Assembly (NCBI GenBank): GCA_002869065.1
Contig: PKTR01000002.1
Span: 1,302,001 to 1,366,000, forward strand
Direction of reading: 5' to 3'
Length of the DNA: 64,000 bases
From: Hyphomicrobiales bacterium
Lineage (GTDB): Bacteria > Pseudomonadota > Alphaproteobacteria > Rhizobiales > Rhodobiaceae
Part shown: positions 16,559-26,050 of the stretch, in pieces
How positions within the stretch are numbered: position 1 is the stretch's first letter
How the letters are laid out: every line of letters starts with the position of its first letter
Position numbers and translations under genes: made by a program
The notes under the pieces: model-generated
Told to the model about the DNA's origin: nothing
What the model saw: only the letters and a program-made list of their open reading frames with translations
Databases searched by the model: none

Positions 16559-17656
16559 ATGACGCATCGTTCGAAATATACTGCCGCTTTGGCCGCCGCC
16601 GGTCTGCTCTTTGCCTCGGTAGCCTCGGCGTCAGCCGAGGAATTGCGGATCTTCAACTGGGCCGATTATTTCGGTGCCGACACCGTTGCCAATTTCCAGA
16701 CCGAAACCGGCATCGACGTGTCGCTCGACTACTATGATTCCAACGAGGTTCTGGAAACCAAGCTGCTCGCCGGCGGCAGCGGCTACGATCTGGTTTTCCC
16801 GGCGACCTCGAATGCGGTGCGCGAATTCCAGGCCGGGGCGCTGGCCGAGATCGACACCTCGAAGCTTTCGAACTACGGCAATCTCAACCCGAAGATCCTG
16901 GCGTCGCTCGATCAGGTTCCCGGCGGCCGCAAGATCGGCGTGCCCTACACCTGGGGCACGGTCGGCATTGCCTATAACGCCAAGCTCGTTGCCGAGCGTA
17001 TCGGCGATCAGCCGCTCAATTCGCTCGACGTGATCTTCAAGCCGGAGATCGCGGAAAAGCTGAAGGATTGCGGCATCGCGGTGCTCGACTCGCCGTTCGA
17101 GATCAGCTCAGTCGCGCTCAACTATCTCGGCGCCGATCCCTATACGAACAATGCCGACGATCTGAAGAAGGCCGAGGATCTGCTGGCGACGGCGGCGAAA
17201 TCGGTTCGCTACTTCCACAATCAGCGGGCAACCAACGATCTGGCGAGCGGCGATATCTGCGTGGCGCTGATCTATAGCGGCGATGCCGGCATCGCGGCGA
17301 TGCGCGCGGAAGAGGCCGGCAACGGCGTCGAAGTCGGCTACGCCATTCCGCAGGAAGGCACGCTGATGTGGATCGACCTGATGGCGATCCCGGCGGATGC
17401 ACCGAACGCGGCGGCGGCCTACAAGTTCATCGACTACATGCTGAAGCCCGAGGTTGTCGCCGAGGTCACCAATCTGGTGTACTTCGCCAACGCCAACAAA
17501 GAGGCGGATGCCCATGTCGATCCGGCGATCCTCGGCGATGAAAATGTCTATCCCGGAGACGAGGTGATGGGCCGTCTGTTCCCGGACAAGACGCTCGGCG
17601 CCAAGGAACAGCGGCTGCGTACCCGGCTCTGGACCAAGGTCAAGACGGGCCAGTAA
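16559..17656 (+). CDS. periplasmic polyamine-binding protein (PotD/PotF-like)
   Basis: A 365-residue secreted solute-binding protein. A signal peptide of about 27 residues (MTHRSKYTAALAAAGLL, ending SASA) precedes the mature sequence EELRIFNWADYF, the hallmark of spermidine/putrescine-binding proteins. Further motifs are YYDSNEVLETKLLAGGSGYDLVF, GVPYTWGTVGIAYN and IPQEGTLMWIDLMAIP. It captures polyamines for an ABC importer, but no permease or ATPase genes follow; a terminator stands 48 nt after the stop. The partner transporter must be elsewhere. Transcribed with the ureohydrolase. Confidence 0.9.
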   Translation: MTHRSKYTAALAAAGLLFASVASASAEELRIFNWADYFGADTVANFQTETGIDVSLDYYDSNEVLETKLLAGGSGYDLVFPATSNAVREFQAGALAEIDTSKLSNYGNLNPKILASLDQVPGGRKIGVPYTWGTVGIAYNAKLVAERIGDQPLNSLDVIFKPEIAEKLKDCGIAVLDSPFEISSVALNYLGADPYTNNADDLKKAEDLLATAAKSVRYFHNQRATNDLASGDICVALIYSGDAGIAAMRAEEAGNGVEVGYAIPQEGTLMWIDLMAIPADAPNAAAAYKFIDYMLKPEVVAEVTNLVYFANANKEADAHVDPAILGDENVYPGDEVMGRLFPDKTLGAKEQRLRTRLWTKVKTGQ

Positions 17657-17703
17657 GCCTCGGGCCAGCAGGCTTCACGCCACGCCAACCCAATGCATGA
17701 AAA

Positions 17704-17748
17704 AAACCCACCGCCGGCCTGGGGAGCCGGCGGTGGGTTTGTCTTTTT
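17704..17748. terminator. bidirectional terminator
   Basis: Perfect 15-bp stem AAACCCACCGCCGGC (17704-17718) with GCCGGCGGTGGGTTT (17726-17740) around a 7-nt loop. T-rich tails lie on both sides (GTCTTTTTC on plus, TTTTTT on minus). It serves the binding-protein gene and the convergent DUF2336 gene. Confidence 0.93.
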
Positions 17749-17779
17749 CAGCGCCGCGGTTTGCGGCAACCGATGTCGC

Positions 17780-18862
17780 TTAGGCGGAGACCGAGTTGCG
17801 CACGCGCAGGAAGCGGATGGCGCGCTGGGCATCGGCCTCGGAGAGCTTCTGATAGAGCTCCAGCTCGTGCTTGGCGTCGAGCGAGGTGCGCTGCAGGCGC
17901 TTGCGGCGCAGATCGGCGACCGACTTGAAGGCGTCGTCCGACACCGAGAGATAGCGGCACAGCACGGCGATCGGGCCTGCCTCGTCGCGGAACATGACGC
18001 GCGAGACGTCGACGTCCTTGAGGTCGGCGAGTTCGCGCAGCAGCATGGCGATGTCGAGGGCGCGATTGTCTTGTGCCAGCGCGACGATCATGTCGTTGAG
18101 CTGACGCTTGCCCTGCTTGATTTCGGAAACGATGACCCGCAGCTCGAGGCGCGACTGCTGCGCCTTGCGCAACTCGTCCTCGACGCGGGCGGCGGTGGCG
18201 CGGGCCAGTTCGTTGAGGTCGCCGGAATCGGCGGCGCCGGCGATCTGGCCGAGCTTGGCCTTGAGTTCGTCCTCGAGGAACGGGACCAGCTGACGGGCGT
18301 TCTTCTGCGGCAGGTCCTGGCGTTCGACCAGATTGGCCTGCAGCGTGCGGTCGTGGGTCGCGCGGGCGGCCAGCGTGTCGAAGCCGACGTCGGAGAAGCG
18401 GGCACCCTGGTTGCTCGACACCTTGTGCAGAACGCCCTGGTCGCCACGGCGCACCAGCACGTCGGTGACGACTTCCGACAGGGTTTCACGATGCGAGATC
18501 GCGAGCAGGTGATCCTGGGAGTGATTTTCGGCGATGTGCTTGAGGTCGTGGTCGGTCAGCGCGGTCGAGTTCTGCAGCACCGGCGAGGCGACGGAAATCT
18601 CGTCCTGCGCCAGTTTCAGCATCAGTTCGCGCGGCGACAGATCCTCATGCGACAGACGCTCGGAAACCTCGGCGCGGATTTCCACCGTCACTTCATCGAT
18701 GACGCGGGACACGACATCGCCGAACAGATCCTGATTGGTCTTCTTGGCGTCGTCGGAACCGGACTGGAAGAGATCCGTCAGTGCGCGCAGCAGGTCTCGC
18801 CGCCGCTCGCCCGAGGATTCTCGAGCCATATTCGTGAGGTCTTCGAGGAGATTGGACTGCAC
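17780..18862 (-). CDS. DUF2336 domain-containing protein
   Basis: About 360 residues, predicted all-alpha and cytosolic, matching the alphaproteobacterial DUF2336 family (helical repeats, function unknown). Typical segments: ERRRDLLRALTDLFQSG, FGDVVSRVIDEVTVEIRAEVSERLS and the C-terminal RLQRTSLDAKHELELYQKLSEADAQRAIRFLRVR. The start is uncertain: the frame is open to a TTG at 18889, GTG 18862 gives MQSNLLEDLTNMARESS with GCGGA upstream, and ATG 18829 would remove a family-like N-terminus. I prefer 18862. No partner genes. Confidence 0.8.
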   Translation of the reverse strand: MQSNLLEDLTNMARESSGERRRDLLRALTDLFQSGSDDAKKTNQDLFGDVVSRVIDEVTVEIRAEVSERLSHEDLSPRELMLKLAQDEISVASPVLQNSTALTDHDLKHIAENHSQDHLLAISHRETLSEVVTDVLVRRGDQGVLHKVSSNQGARFSDVGFDTLAARATHDRTLQANLVERQDLPQKNARQLVPFLEDELKAKLGQIAGAADSGDLNELARATAARVEDELRKAQQSRLELRVIVSEIKQGKRQLNDMIVALAQDNRALDIAMLLRELADLKDVDVSRVMFRDEAGPIAVLCRYLSVSDDAFKSVADLRRKRLQRTSLDAKHELELYQKLSEADAQRAIRFLRVRNSVSA

Positions 18863-19158
18863 TGCTTGTTCCGCCCGCTTACTACCCAATGGTCAGCAAT
18901 ACTGTGCGGGAAGAAGTTTGATATTGTGTTAGCTCGACTTGGAAAATTGTCTCAATACAGATTTCCTTCCTGATTTCAGGGCTTTGTCCGATCGGCATAT
19001 TGGCGATGCCGAGCGCGGATCAGCGCCATTTGCCGCCCGACCGGTCGCCATCGGCGGCCTGTGGCGGTTCGTGCTGCAATGCATCAACGAATTGGCTTCG
19101 TCACCTGTCGAGACGGGCGTATAATCGCCGGACCAAGCGACTCGCGGGAGGAAACGCG
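18863..19158. other. intergenic region before the small membrane ORF
   Basis: The first 100 bp is AT-rich and probably carries the DUF2336 promoter on the minus strand. The rest has no recognisable coding or RNA feature. Confidence 0.4.
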
Positions 19159-19242
19159 ATGACGATGGAACGAGGCCTGAACATCCTGATGTTCGCTGTC
19201 GTATTCACCTTCGTGGTGGGTGTTGCGCTCGGAACAATCTGA
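19159..19242 (+). CDS. 27-residue single-span membrane protein
   Basis: A very short ORF with the strongest ribosome site in the neighbourhood: GGAGG at 19147-19151, 7 nt before ATG 19159. It encodes MTMERGLNILMFAV followed by VFTFVVGVALGTI, a short charged N-terminus and one transmembrane helix of about 19 residues, ending almost at the membrane edge. No homologue is recognised with certainty. The combination of a perfect Shine-Dalgarno and a clean hydrophobic helix suggests a genuine small protein rather than chance. It lies 230 bp upstream of ettA on the same strand. Confidence 0.5.
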   Translation: MTMERGLNILMFAVVFTFVVGVALGTI

Positions 19243-19472
19243 AAAAGAACAGCTTGGAAGCGCAGCCTTCGGGCAACACGATGAGAGATATTTGAGCGCC
19301 GGCCTGCCTTTCGCGGGGAAAGAGGGCGCGTTTATCTGATGCTTGCCGTCTTCGACGAGACGGGAAAGCAGGGGTTTTCTTTTGCTCCTGGCGTTTTCCA
19401 TTGCTCTTGGCCGGGCCATTCTCTACAACGGCGCGAAATCCTTCAACAAAGATGCGGAGTCGGGGCTGAGCC

Positions 19473-21134
19473 ATGGCGCGGCAGTTCATCTACCATATGC
19501 ACGGCCTGTCGAAGGCCTATAGCGGCAAGCGCGTTCTCGAGAACATCAACCTGTCCTTCTATCCCGATGCCAAGATCGGCGTGCTCGGCGTCAACGGTTC
19601 GGGCAAGTCGACGCTGTTGCGGATCATGGCCGGGATCGACAAGGAGTTCACCGGCGAAGCCTGGCTCGCCGAGGGCGCGACCGTCGGCTATCTGCCGCAG
19701 GAGCCGCAGCTCGATGAATCCAAGGACGTGCTCGGCAACGTCATGGACGGCGTGAAGGCAAAGAAGGCGCTGGTCGATCAGTACACCGAAGTCTCCATGA
19801 AGCTGGCGGAAGATTATTCCGACGAGCTGATGGAAGAGATGACGGCGCTGCAGGACAAGATCGACGCGCAGAACCTGTGGGATCTCGACAGCCAGATCGA
19901 AATGGCGATGGACGCGCTGCGCTGCCCGCCGGGCGATGCGGGCGTCGAAAATCTGTCGGGCGGTGAACGCCGCCGCGTCGCACTGTGCCGGCTGCTTCTC
20001 GAGGAGCCCGATTTGATCCTGCTCGACGAACCGACCAACCATCTCGACGCCGAGACGGTGGCGTGGCTCGAAAAGCACCTGCGCGAATACAAGGGCTCGG
20101 TGCTGATCATCACCCATGACCGCTACTTCCTCGACAATGTCACGGGCTGGATTCTCGAGCTCGATCGCGGCCGCGGCATTCCCTACGAGGGCAACTATTC
20201 GGTCTATCTGGAAAAGAAGGCGAAGCGCTACGCGCAGGAGCAGCGCGAGGATGTTGCGCGCCAGAATGTGCTCGACCGCGAGCGCGAATGGATCGCCGCC
20301 AGCCCGAAGGCGCGGCAGGCGAAGTCGAAGGCGCGTATCCGGGCCTATGACGAACTCGTCCAGCGCAACGCGGACCGTGTGCCGAGCGCGACGCAGATCG
20401 TCATTCCGGCCGGCCAGCGGCTCGGCCAGAACGTCATCGATGTGGAACATCTGTCGAAGGGCTATGGCGACCGGCTGCTGATTGACGATCTGTCGTTCAA
20501 GCTGCCGCCGGGTGGCATCGTCGGCGTGATCGGTCCGAACGGTGTCGGTAAGTCGACCCTGTTCCGCATGATCACCGAGCAGGAAAAGCCGGATGCCGGC
20601 TCGATCGCCATCGGCGACAGCGTCGATCTCGGCTATGTCGACCAGTCGCGCGACGCGCTCGACGGTAACAAGACCGTCTGGGAAGAAATTTCCGAAGGCA
20701 ACGAGATCATCTATCTCGGCAAGAAAGAGATCAATTCGCGGGCCTATTGCTCGTCGTTCAACTTCAAGGGCGGCGACCAGCAGCAGAAGGTCGGCTCGCT
20801 GTCGGGCGGCCAGCGCAACCGCGTGCATCTCGCCAAGATCCTGAAGTCGGGCGCCAACGTGCTGCTGCTCGACGAACCGACCAACGATCTCGACACCGAA
20901 ACGCTTGCCGCGCTCGAAGACGCGCTTGAGGATTTCGCCGGCTGCGCCGTGGTCATCAGCCACGATCGTATGTTCCTCGACCGCCTTGCCACGCACATTC
21001 TCGCCTTCGAGGGCGACAGCCATGTGGAGTGGTTCGAAGGCAACTTCGAGGACTACGAGAAGGACAAGGTGCGCCGGCTCGGTGCCGATGCGGCCAACCC
21101 GCACCGGATCAAGTACAAGCCGCTGAAGCGGTAA
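19473..21134 (+). CDS. ettA: ABC-F translational throttle protein EttA
   Basis: A 553-residue cytosolic ABC-F ATPase that binds the ribosomal E site and gates entry to elongation according to energy status. It has two nucleotide-binding domains: Walker [15 protein letters not shown] and [14 protein letters not shown]; signature [16 protein letters not shown] and [15 protein letters not shown]; Walker [16 protein letters not shown] and [15 protein letters not shown]. The EttA-type arm and linker ([35 protein letters not shown]) lie between them. There is no membrane domain. Length and the C-terminal ending [10 protein letters not shown] fit EttA. A strong terminator follows. Confidence 0.95.
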   Translation: MARQFIYHMHGLSKAYSGKRVLENINLSFYPDAKIGVLGVNGSGKSTLLRIMAGIDKEFTGEAWLAEGATVGYLPQEPQLDESKDVLGNVMDGVKAKKALVDQYTEVSMKLAEDYSDELMEEMTALQDKIDAQNLWDLDSQIEMAMDALRCPPGDAGVENLSGGERRRVALCRLLLEEPDLILLDEPTNHLDAETVAWLEKHLREYKGSVLIITHDRYFLDNVTGWILELDRGRGIPYEGNYSVYLEKKAKRYAQEQREDVARQNVLDREREWIAASPKARQAKSKARIRAYDELVQRNADRVPSATQIVIPAGQRLGQNVIDVEHLSKGYGDRLLIDDLSFKLPPGGIVGVIGPNGVGKSTLFRMITEQEKPDAGSIAIGDSVDLGYVDQSRDALDGNKTVWEEISEGNEIIYLGKKEINSRAYCSSFNFKGGDQQQKVGSLSGGQRNRVHLAKILKSGANVLLLDEPTNDLDTETLAALEDALEDFAGCAVVISHDRMFLDRLATHILAFEGDSHVEWFEGNFEDYEKDKVRRLGADAANPHRIKYKPLKR

Positions 21135-21158
21135 CCTTTTCCGACATGTGAAATGACG

Positions 21159-21190
21159 AACGCCGCCCTTTTCGGGCGGCGTTTTTATTT
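21159..21190 (+). terminator. intrinsic terminator after ettA
   Basis: Stem AACGCCGCCC/GGGCGGCGTT (21159-21168 with 21174-21183) with a TTTTC loop, followed by TTTATTT. Confidence 0.92.
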
Positions 21191-21235
21191 CTAGGCGCTC
21201 TGACGTTTACGTAAGAGTCCGGTTCGTGCGCGGGC

Positions 21236-21610
21236 CTACTGCTCGCATCCCCAGACGCGCACGGCGCAGCTTCCGCCGCCCTGGTTGCGGCAGGCTTCAA
21301 CGGCTTTCTTCTGGGCGGCTTCGGCGTTGCCATCAAGGCCAACGCCCTGTGCGCCGCCGGGGCAGTTGGCATAGGCCGCGCAGCCCTTGGAGAAATTGGC
21401 GACGACTGTGCACTTGGCGCCGCAGCTCGCGATAGCGGCCTTGTCGGCGTCGGCCTTGGTTGCCATGCCGTAGGAGTAACCGTAGCTGCCGCTCATGCGG
21501 TCCGCGGCGAGCGCGCCTTCGGCATGCGCCGAGGACAGCGATGCGGCAAGCGTGCCGGCGACAAAGGCTGCGACGAGGAACGGGCGGGCGGCGAGAATTC
21601 GGGGAAGCAT
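21236..21610 (-). CDS. secreted DUF4189 domain protein
   Basis: A 124-residue exported protein. With the start at 21610 (AAGGA 7 nt upstream) the N-terminus is a signal peptide, MLPRILAARPFLVAAFVAG, ending SSAHA. The mature part carries the DUF4189 pattern of six cysteines: AIASCGAKCTVVANFSKGC, AYANCPGG, EACRNQGGGSC and WGCEQ at the C-terminus. Disulfides are likely in the periplasm. Function unknown; the family is common in alphaproteobacteria and Xanthomonas. An ATG at 21625 is possible but lacks a ribosome site. Confidence 0.82.
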   Translation of the reverse strand: MLPRILAARPFLVAAFVAGTLAASLSSAHAEGALAADRMSGSYGYSYGMATKADADKAAIASCGAKCTVVANFSKGCAAYANCPGGAQGVGLDGNAEAAQKKAVEACRNQGGGSCAVRVWGCEQ

Positions 21611-21783
21611 ACGTGTATCCTTCATTGGCGCGTCACGCTGCACCAGGACATGCCGGAGCAGGGCGCGCGGGGTTCCGCCTCTCAAATATCCATGGCTCAG
21701 CATGGACAGCCTGAAGTCTGCCACGGCGAAGGACGCGCGGCGCTGTGGGCCGTTGTCGCTGGCAAACAGTCAGGAAGGGTGCG

Positions 21784-22272
21784 TTACTTGTCAGCGAAGG
21801 CGGAATCGTTGCTGGCGAACCAGGGCTTCACGTCGACGATCGGGGTGCCGTCGAGGCAGTCGATGCCGCGGATCTCGATGCGGCCGGCGTCGATGTCGAG
21901 ATTGAGGATCTCGACGCGGGCAAGCGCGATCGGGTTCGGCCGCACCGGCGAGCGCAGGGAGAAGACGCCGCGCAGGCCCGGCTTGTGGTTGGGGGTCTGG
22001 ACGATCAGATCGCGGCGGGCGTGGTGCATCCAGTAAAGTACGAAGAGATGGCTGGCCTCGTCCAGCCCCTGCAGGCCGGGCCGGTAGGGCTCGTCAATCT
22101 CGAGCGTTTGTGTTGTACCGCTTGCAAGCGAGGTCTCGGTGTTGCGCGGGCAGTCCTTGCGCTCGCTCCACGGCGTGCGAACACGACCGATGAAGACGAC
22201 GCCGGCGTCGGGGGTCAGCTCGGCGGGATCGAAGTCGAGGGTGATTTCGCCGGGGCGGGCAGGATCGGTCAT
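21784..22272 (-). CDS. tsaA: TrmO-type tRNA methyltransferase (TsaA family)
   Basis: A 162-residue enzyme of the TsaA/TrmO family. TrmO uses SAM to N6-methylate the t6A base at position 37 of tRNA. The signature is complete: FIGRVRTPWSERKDCPRN, LQGLDEASHLFVLYWMHHARRD, LRGVFSLRSPVRPNPIALARVEIL and IRGIDCLDGTPIVDVKPW. It is a single-domain form without the C-terminal extension of E. coli TrmO. ATG 22272 is favoured; upstream in-frame sequence reaches into the sox terminator region. It lies downstream of the sarcosine oxidase operon on the same strand. Confidence 0.88.
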   Translation of the reverse strand: MTDPARPGEITLDFDPAELTPDAGVVFIGRVRTPWSERKDCPRNTETSLASGTTQTLEIDEPYRPGLQGLDEASHLFVLYWMHHARRDLIVQTPNHKPGLRGVFSLRSPVRPNPIALARVEILNLDIDAGRIEIRGIDCLDGTPIVDVKPWFASNDSAFADK

Positions 22273-22372
22273 GGCAAGGCTCGCTGATTGCGGAAACGGC
22301 ACCGCCACCCGCAAGGGCGACGATATCGAGAGTCGCCACATTACAGCATTTGCCGGCGCACGGCTGCCTTGC

Positions 22373-22404
22373 GCCAGAACAAATGGCGGGGCCGCCGCCC
22401 CGCC
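22373..22404 (-). terminator. probable terminator of the sox operon
   Basis: Stem GGCGGGGC/GCCCCGCC (22385-22392 with 22397-22404) with a CGCC loop. On the minus strand it is followed by ATTTGTTCT. It lies 10 nt after the soxG stop. Confidence 0.55.
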
Positions 22405-22413
22405 TTTGCGTCG

Positions 22414-23028
22414 CTAAATCACAAGCCGTTCGCCACCGATCGGCTGTTCGGTGCGCATGCCGAACTCATGGCCGGCATCGGCGAGAAGGCACCACAGATA
22501 GTCGGCCATCGACCAGCGGATATAGAGGTCGAAGGCCGGCTTTGGCGTGCCGCTGCGCATGTGGATGACCGCCTGGGCCTTGGCGAACACGGTGCCGCGC
22601 ACTTCGCCTTCCTTGAAGGCGCGCTCGTGCATATCAAGCGCGGTCAGCTTGGCCAGCGCCTCGCGGGCGTGGCTGCCGCCAATCTCGATCACCGTGTAAT
22701 AGTCGCTGACAGCGACCACCTGGTGCGGCTTGCCGGCAAGCGCCTCCTCGATGCGGGCCGCGAGATCGGCTTCCGCGTTCGGCGCGGTGACGATCATCCA
22801 CTCGTCCGGGCCGAGCCAGAGAACGGTGAGCTCATCCGTCGCTGTGGTCTGCGGTGACGCGTGCGGCAGCGCGGTGCCGAGCACCGGTTCGAGCGCGGCG
22901 GCGTCGGCGGGGTCGCAACGCAGGACGAGCTTGCCGAGGAACGGGCGTTCACCGATGCAGCAGGTGCAATCCGGGGTCAGCAGCGGCGAGCGGTGGGAGA
23001 GCGGCGAGCGGCGGGTCAACTCAACCAT
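22414..23028 (-). CDS. soxG: sarcosine oxidase gamma subunit
   Basis: A 204-residue small subunit of heterotetrameric sarcosine oxidase. Sequence features of SoxG: ELTVLWLGPDEWMIV, VVAVSDYYTVIEIGGSHAREALAKL and the C-terminal half FDLYIRWSMADYLWCLLADAG. Like other gamma subunits it resembles part of the GcvT fold and helps assemble the enzyme. It overlaps soxA by 8 nt and is the last gene of soxBDAG. The enzyme oxidises sarcosine to glycine, passing the methyl carbon to THF and producing H2O2. Confidence 0.93.
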   Translation of the reverse strand: MVELTRRSPLSHRSPLLTPDCTCCIGERPFLGKLVLRCDPADAAALEPVLGTALPHASPQTTATDELTVLWLGPDEWMIVTAPNAEADLAARIEEALAGKPHQVVAVSDYYTVIEIGGSHAREALAKLTALDMHERAFKEGEVRGTVFAKAQAVIHMRSGTPKPAFDLYIRWSMADYLWCLLADAGHEFGMRTEQPIGGERLVI

Positions 23029-26000
23029 TGGCCTTGTCCTCCGTCATGCCCAGAAAGTCGGTTTCGGTGATGGTGGCGGGCAGCGGCGCCTTGCCGTTTC
23101 GGGCGATATAGACCGTCTCGCCCATGCGCGCGCCACCCGATTTGACCACGCCCATGGCAATCGAGCGGCCGAGATTGGGGCTCATATAGCTCGATGTGAC
23201 GTGGCCGAGCATGGGCACTGGCGGGGCCGGCTCATGCGGCGTGCCGATGATCTGCGCGCCTTCCATCAGCACCTCGTTCGGGTCCTCGGTGAGAAGGCCG
23301 ACGAGCTGCTTGCGGTCGGTGCGGACGGTGTCGGTCCGGCTCAGAGAGCGCTTGCCGATGAAGTCGCCCTTCTTCTGGCTGACGATCCAGTCCATGCGGA
23401 GATCGCCCGGCGTCATCGTGCCGTCGGTCTCCTGTCCGACGATGATGAAGCCCTTTTCGGCGCGCAACAGGTGCATGGTCTCGGTGCCGTAGGGCGTGAG
23501 GCCCATCGGCCAGCCGATATCCAGAATATGCTCCCACAGCGCCAGGCCATAGGTCGCCGGGATGTTGATCTCGAACGAGGTCTCGCCGGTAAACGAGATG
23601 TGGAACACGCGCACCGGGATGCCGCCGACATGAGCCGTCGTCCAGCTCATGAAGGGCAAGGTCTCGGGATCGAAGTCGTCGCAGACGGCGGCGACGATGT
23701 CGGCCGCTTTCGGACCGGAAATCGAGGCGACTGCCCATTCCTCGGTGACGCTGGTCAGATAGACGTCGAGGTCGGGCCATTCGGTCTGCAGATAGTCCTC
23801 AAGCCAGGTCAGCACGCGGGCGGCGCCGCCGGTCGTCGTCGTCATGTGGAAGTGATCGTCGGCGATGCAGGAGGTGACGCCGTCGTCGAACACCATGCCG
23901 TCCTCGCCGAGCATCAGGCCGTAGCGGCAGCGACCCGGGGCGAGCTTCGACCAGGCGTTGGTGTAGACGCGGTTGAGGAAGGTGCGGGCGTCCTTGCCGC
24001 GAATGTCGATCTTGCCCAGCGTCGAGGCATCGAGCACGCCGGCGGTGCGACGGGTCGCCTTCGATTCCCGCTGCACGGCGTCGTGGAAGCTCTCGCCGGG
24101 CTGCGGATAGGCGCGGGCGCGCAACCAATCTCCGACCGGCTCGAAGGTCGCATTGGCCTTGCGATGCCACTCATGCATCGGCGTGGTGCGGCGCGGTTGG
24201 AAATGGCCGCCGACATGCTGGCCGGCAAGGGCGCCGAAGGCGATCGGCTTCCAGGGTTGGCGGAAGGTGGTGGTGCCGACTTCCGGGATCGTCTTGCCGA
24301 GGGCATCGGCGATGATGCCGAAGGCGTTCAGATTCGAGATCTTGCCCTGGTCATTGCCCATGCCCATCGTCGTGTAGCGCTTGGCGTGTTCGACCGAGGC
24401 ATAGCCTTCGCGCACGGCGAGTTGCAGGTCGGCGACCTTGACGTCGTCCTGCAGGTCGACAAACGCCTTGGTCTTGCCGGGGGGCTCGTCATGCGGCGCG
24501 AACCACAACGCTTCGATGCCGCGCGGTTCGGGTTCCATGTGGGCGATGCCGGGAATGGCGGCCGGTTCGATGGAAAAACCGGCGCGCGTTGCGGCGGCCG
24601 CACCGACCTCGGCGCCTTCGAGCAGGCAGCCGGCAAGCGTCGCCGTGCCGTTGGCGCTGCCGGCCGAGGTGGCCTTCTGCCACGACGTGCCGGGCCGGAA
24701 GGACGCCATCTCGTCGTCCCAGCGCAGCTGGCCGCGCGACTGGGCGAACAGGGCGACATTTGGCGACCAGCCGCTCGACATTGCGAGCAGGTCGGCTTCG
24801 ATGGATTCAAGGATCGGGCCGATGCCCTTGCCCTTGCGGCGGGCAACCACGAGGTCGGTGATGCGGTGGCGGCCGTTGGTGTCGACGACGACGCTGTTCA
24901 TGCGCGTCGGGATGTTGCGCTTCGCCGCCATTTCCATGAGCTCGGGGGCGCAGGCCTCGCGGGAATCGACGATGGCCGCAACGCGGGCACCGGCATCGTG
25001 CAGGTCGAAGGCGGTCGCCCAGGCGGAATCGTTGTTCGTGAAGATGACCGGGTTCTGGCCGGGCATTGCCGCATAGCGGTGCATATAGGTGCGCACGGCG
25101 CTTGCCAGCATGACGCCGGGGCGGTCGTTCTTGTGGAACACCATGGCGCGCTCGATACCGCCGGTCGCCAGCACCACTTCCTTGGCACGGATGCGCCACA
25201 GGCGCTGGCGCGGCTGCGAGCTCAGACGGGCGCCGGGGGCGAGATGGTCGCTGACCTTCTCCCAAAGGGCGACGAAGTTCTGCGCGTAGTAGCCGATTGC
25301 CGCGGTGCGGGTGAGCACGGTTGCTTCTGGATGCTCGGCGAGTTCGGCGCGGGCCTTTTCGACCCACTCCGTCGGCTTCATGCCGTCGAGGGACAGCGCA
25401 TCGGGGCCGTCGGCGGGCAAACTCAGGAGACGTCCGCCAAGCGCCGCGGTTTCTTCGGCGAGGATGACGCGGGCGCCGGAACGTGCGGCGGACAGCGCGG
25501 CCATCAGGCCGGCCGGGCCGGCGCCGATCACGAGAACGTCGCAATGGCGGTTTGTCGACTCGTAGCTGTCCGGATCGGGGCCGTCAGGCGCCACGCCCAT
25601 GCCGGCGGAATTGCGCACGAGCGGCTCGAAAGTCTCCCAGGATCCCGGAGGGCCGATGAATGTCTTGTAGTAAAAACCTGCTGAAAAGAAACGGGAAAAC
25701 CAGTCGTTTACAGCGTATACATCGTATTTAAGGGACGGCCAGCAGTTCTGCGGGAAGGCTTCCAGACCATCCCATATTTCCTGCTCCGTGACCCGCGTGT
25801 CGGGGTCGGTTTCCGCGCCACGTCCGATCTGGACGAGACCCGCCGGGTCTTCCGGGCCGGCGCCGACGATGCCGCGCGGGCGGTGATATTTGAACGAGCG
25901 GGCGACGAAATGGACGCCGTTGGCGATCAGCGCGGAAGCAAGCGTGTCGCCGGCACAGCCCTGATACTCGGTGCCGTCGAAGCGGAAGCGCACCGGCGTG

Positions 26001-26050
26001 CCGCGGTCGATGATGCCGCCATGGGCGAGGCGAAAAGGTTCGGTCGTCAT
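23021..26050 (-). CDS. soxA: sarcosine oxidase alpha subunit
   Basis: A 1009-residue catalytic subunit. Domains: an N-terminal ferredoxin-like region (about 15-110, FDGTEYQGCAGDTLASALIANG), an NAD-binding/pyridine-nucleotide oxidoreductase fold starting with DVLVIGAGPAGLMAALSAAR near residue 171, and a C-terminal GcvT-type folate-binding domain from about residue 610 (LDASTLGKIDIRGKDA, INIPATYGLALWEHI, RAEKGFIIVGQETDGT). The GcvT part receives the iminium intermediate and forms methylene-THF. The start at 26050 overlaps soxD by 4 nt (ATGA) and gives MTTEPFRLAHGG. Length is normal for the family. Confidence 0.96.
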   Translation of the reverse strand: MTTEPFRLAHGGIIDRGTPVRFRFDGTEYQGCAGDTLASALIANGVHFVARSFKYHRPRGIVGAGPEDPAGLVQIGRGAETDPDTRVTEQEIWDGLEAFPQNCWPSLKYDVYAVNDWFSRFFSAGFYYKTFIGPPGSWETFEPLVRNSAGMGVAPDGPDPDSYESTNRHCDVLVIGAGPAGLMAALSAARSGARVILAEETAALGGRLLSLPADGPDALSLDGMKPTEWVEKARAELAEHPEATVLTRTAAIGYYAQNFVALWEKVSDHLAPGARLSSQPRQRLWRIRAKEVVLATGGIERAMVFHKNDRPGVMLASAVRTYMHRYAAMPGQNPVIFTNNDSAWATAFDLHDAGARVAAIVDSREACAPELMEMAAKRNIPTRMNSVVVDTNGRHRITDLVVARRKGKGIGPILESIEADLLAMSSGWSPNVALFAQSRGQLRWDDEMASFRPGTSWQKATSAGSANGTATLAGCLLEGAEVGAAAATRAGFSIEPAAIPGIAHMEPEPRGIEALWFAPHDEPPGKTKAFVDLQDDVKVADLQLAVREGYASVEHAKRYTTMGMGNDQGKISNLNAFGIIADALGKTIPEVGTTTFRQPWKPIAFGALAGQHVGGHFQPRRTTPMHEWHRKANATFEPVGDWLRARAYPQPGESFHDAVQRESKATRRTAGVLDASTLGKIDIRGKDARTFLNRVYTNAWSKLAPGRCRYGLMLGEDGMVFDDGVTSCIADDHFHMTTTTGGAARVLTWLEDYLQTEWPDLDVYLTSVTEEWAVASISGPKAADIVAAVCDDFDPETLPFMSWTTAHVGGIPVRVFHISFTGETSFEINIPATYGLALWEHILDIGWPMGLTPYGTETMHLLRAEKGFIIVGQETDGTMTPGDLRMDWIVSQKKGDFIGKRSLSRTDTVRTDRKQLVGLLTEDPNEVLMEGAQIIGTPHEPAPPVPMLGHVTSSYMSPNLGRSIAMGVVKSGGARMGETVYIARNGKAPLPATITETDFLGMTEDKANG

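Noticed and set aside
19343-19520. Possible short membrane ORF starting TTG before ettA
   Set aside because: It reads a hydrophobic stretch but has no ribosome site, starts at TTG and runs into the ettA coding region.
22730-25684. Very long open frame antisense to soxA
   Set aside because: High GC gives long stop-free antisense frames. The protein is His/Arg/Gly-rich without any domain, while the opposite strand encodes a complete, recognisable SoxA. The same applies to long frames opposite ettA (19443-21104), the DMGDH-like gene (34995-37847), the DUF2336 gene (17693-18973), the histidine kinase (4678-6120) and mcd (41966-44173).
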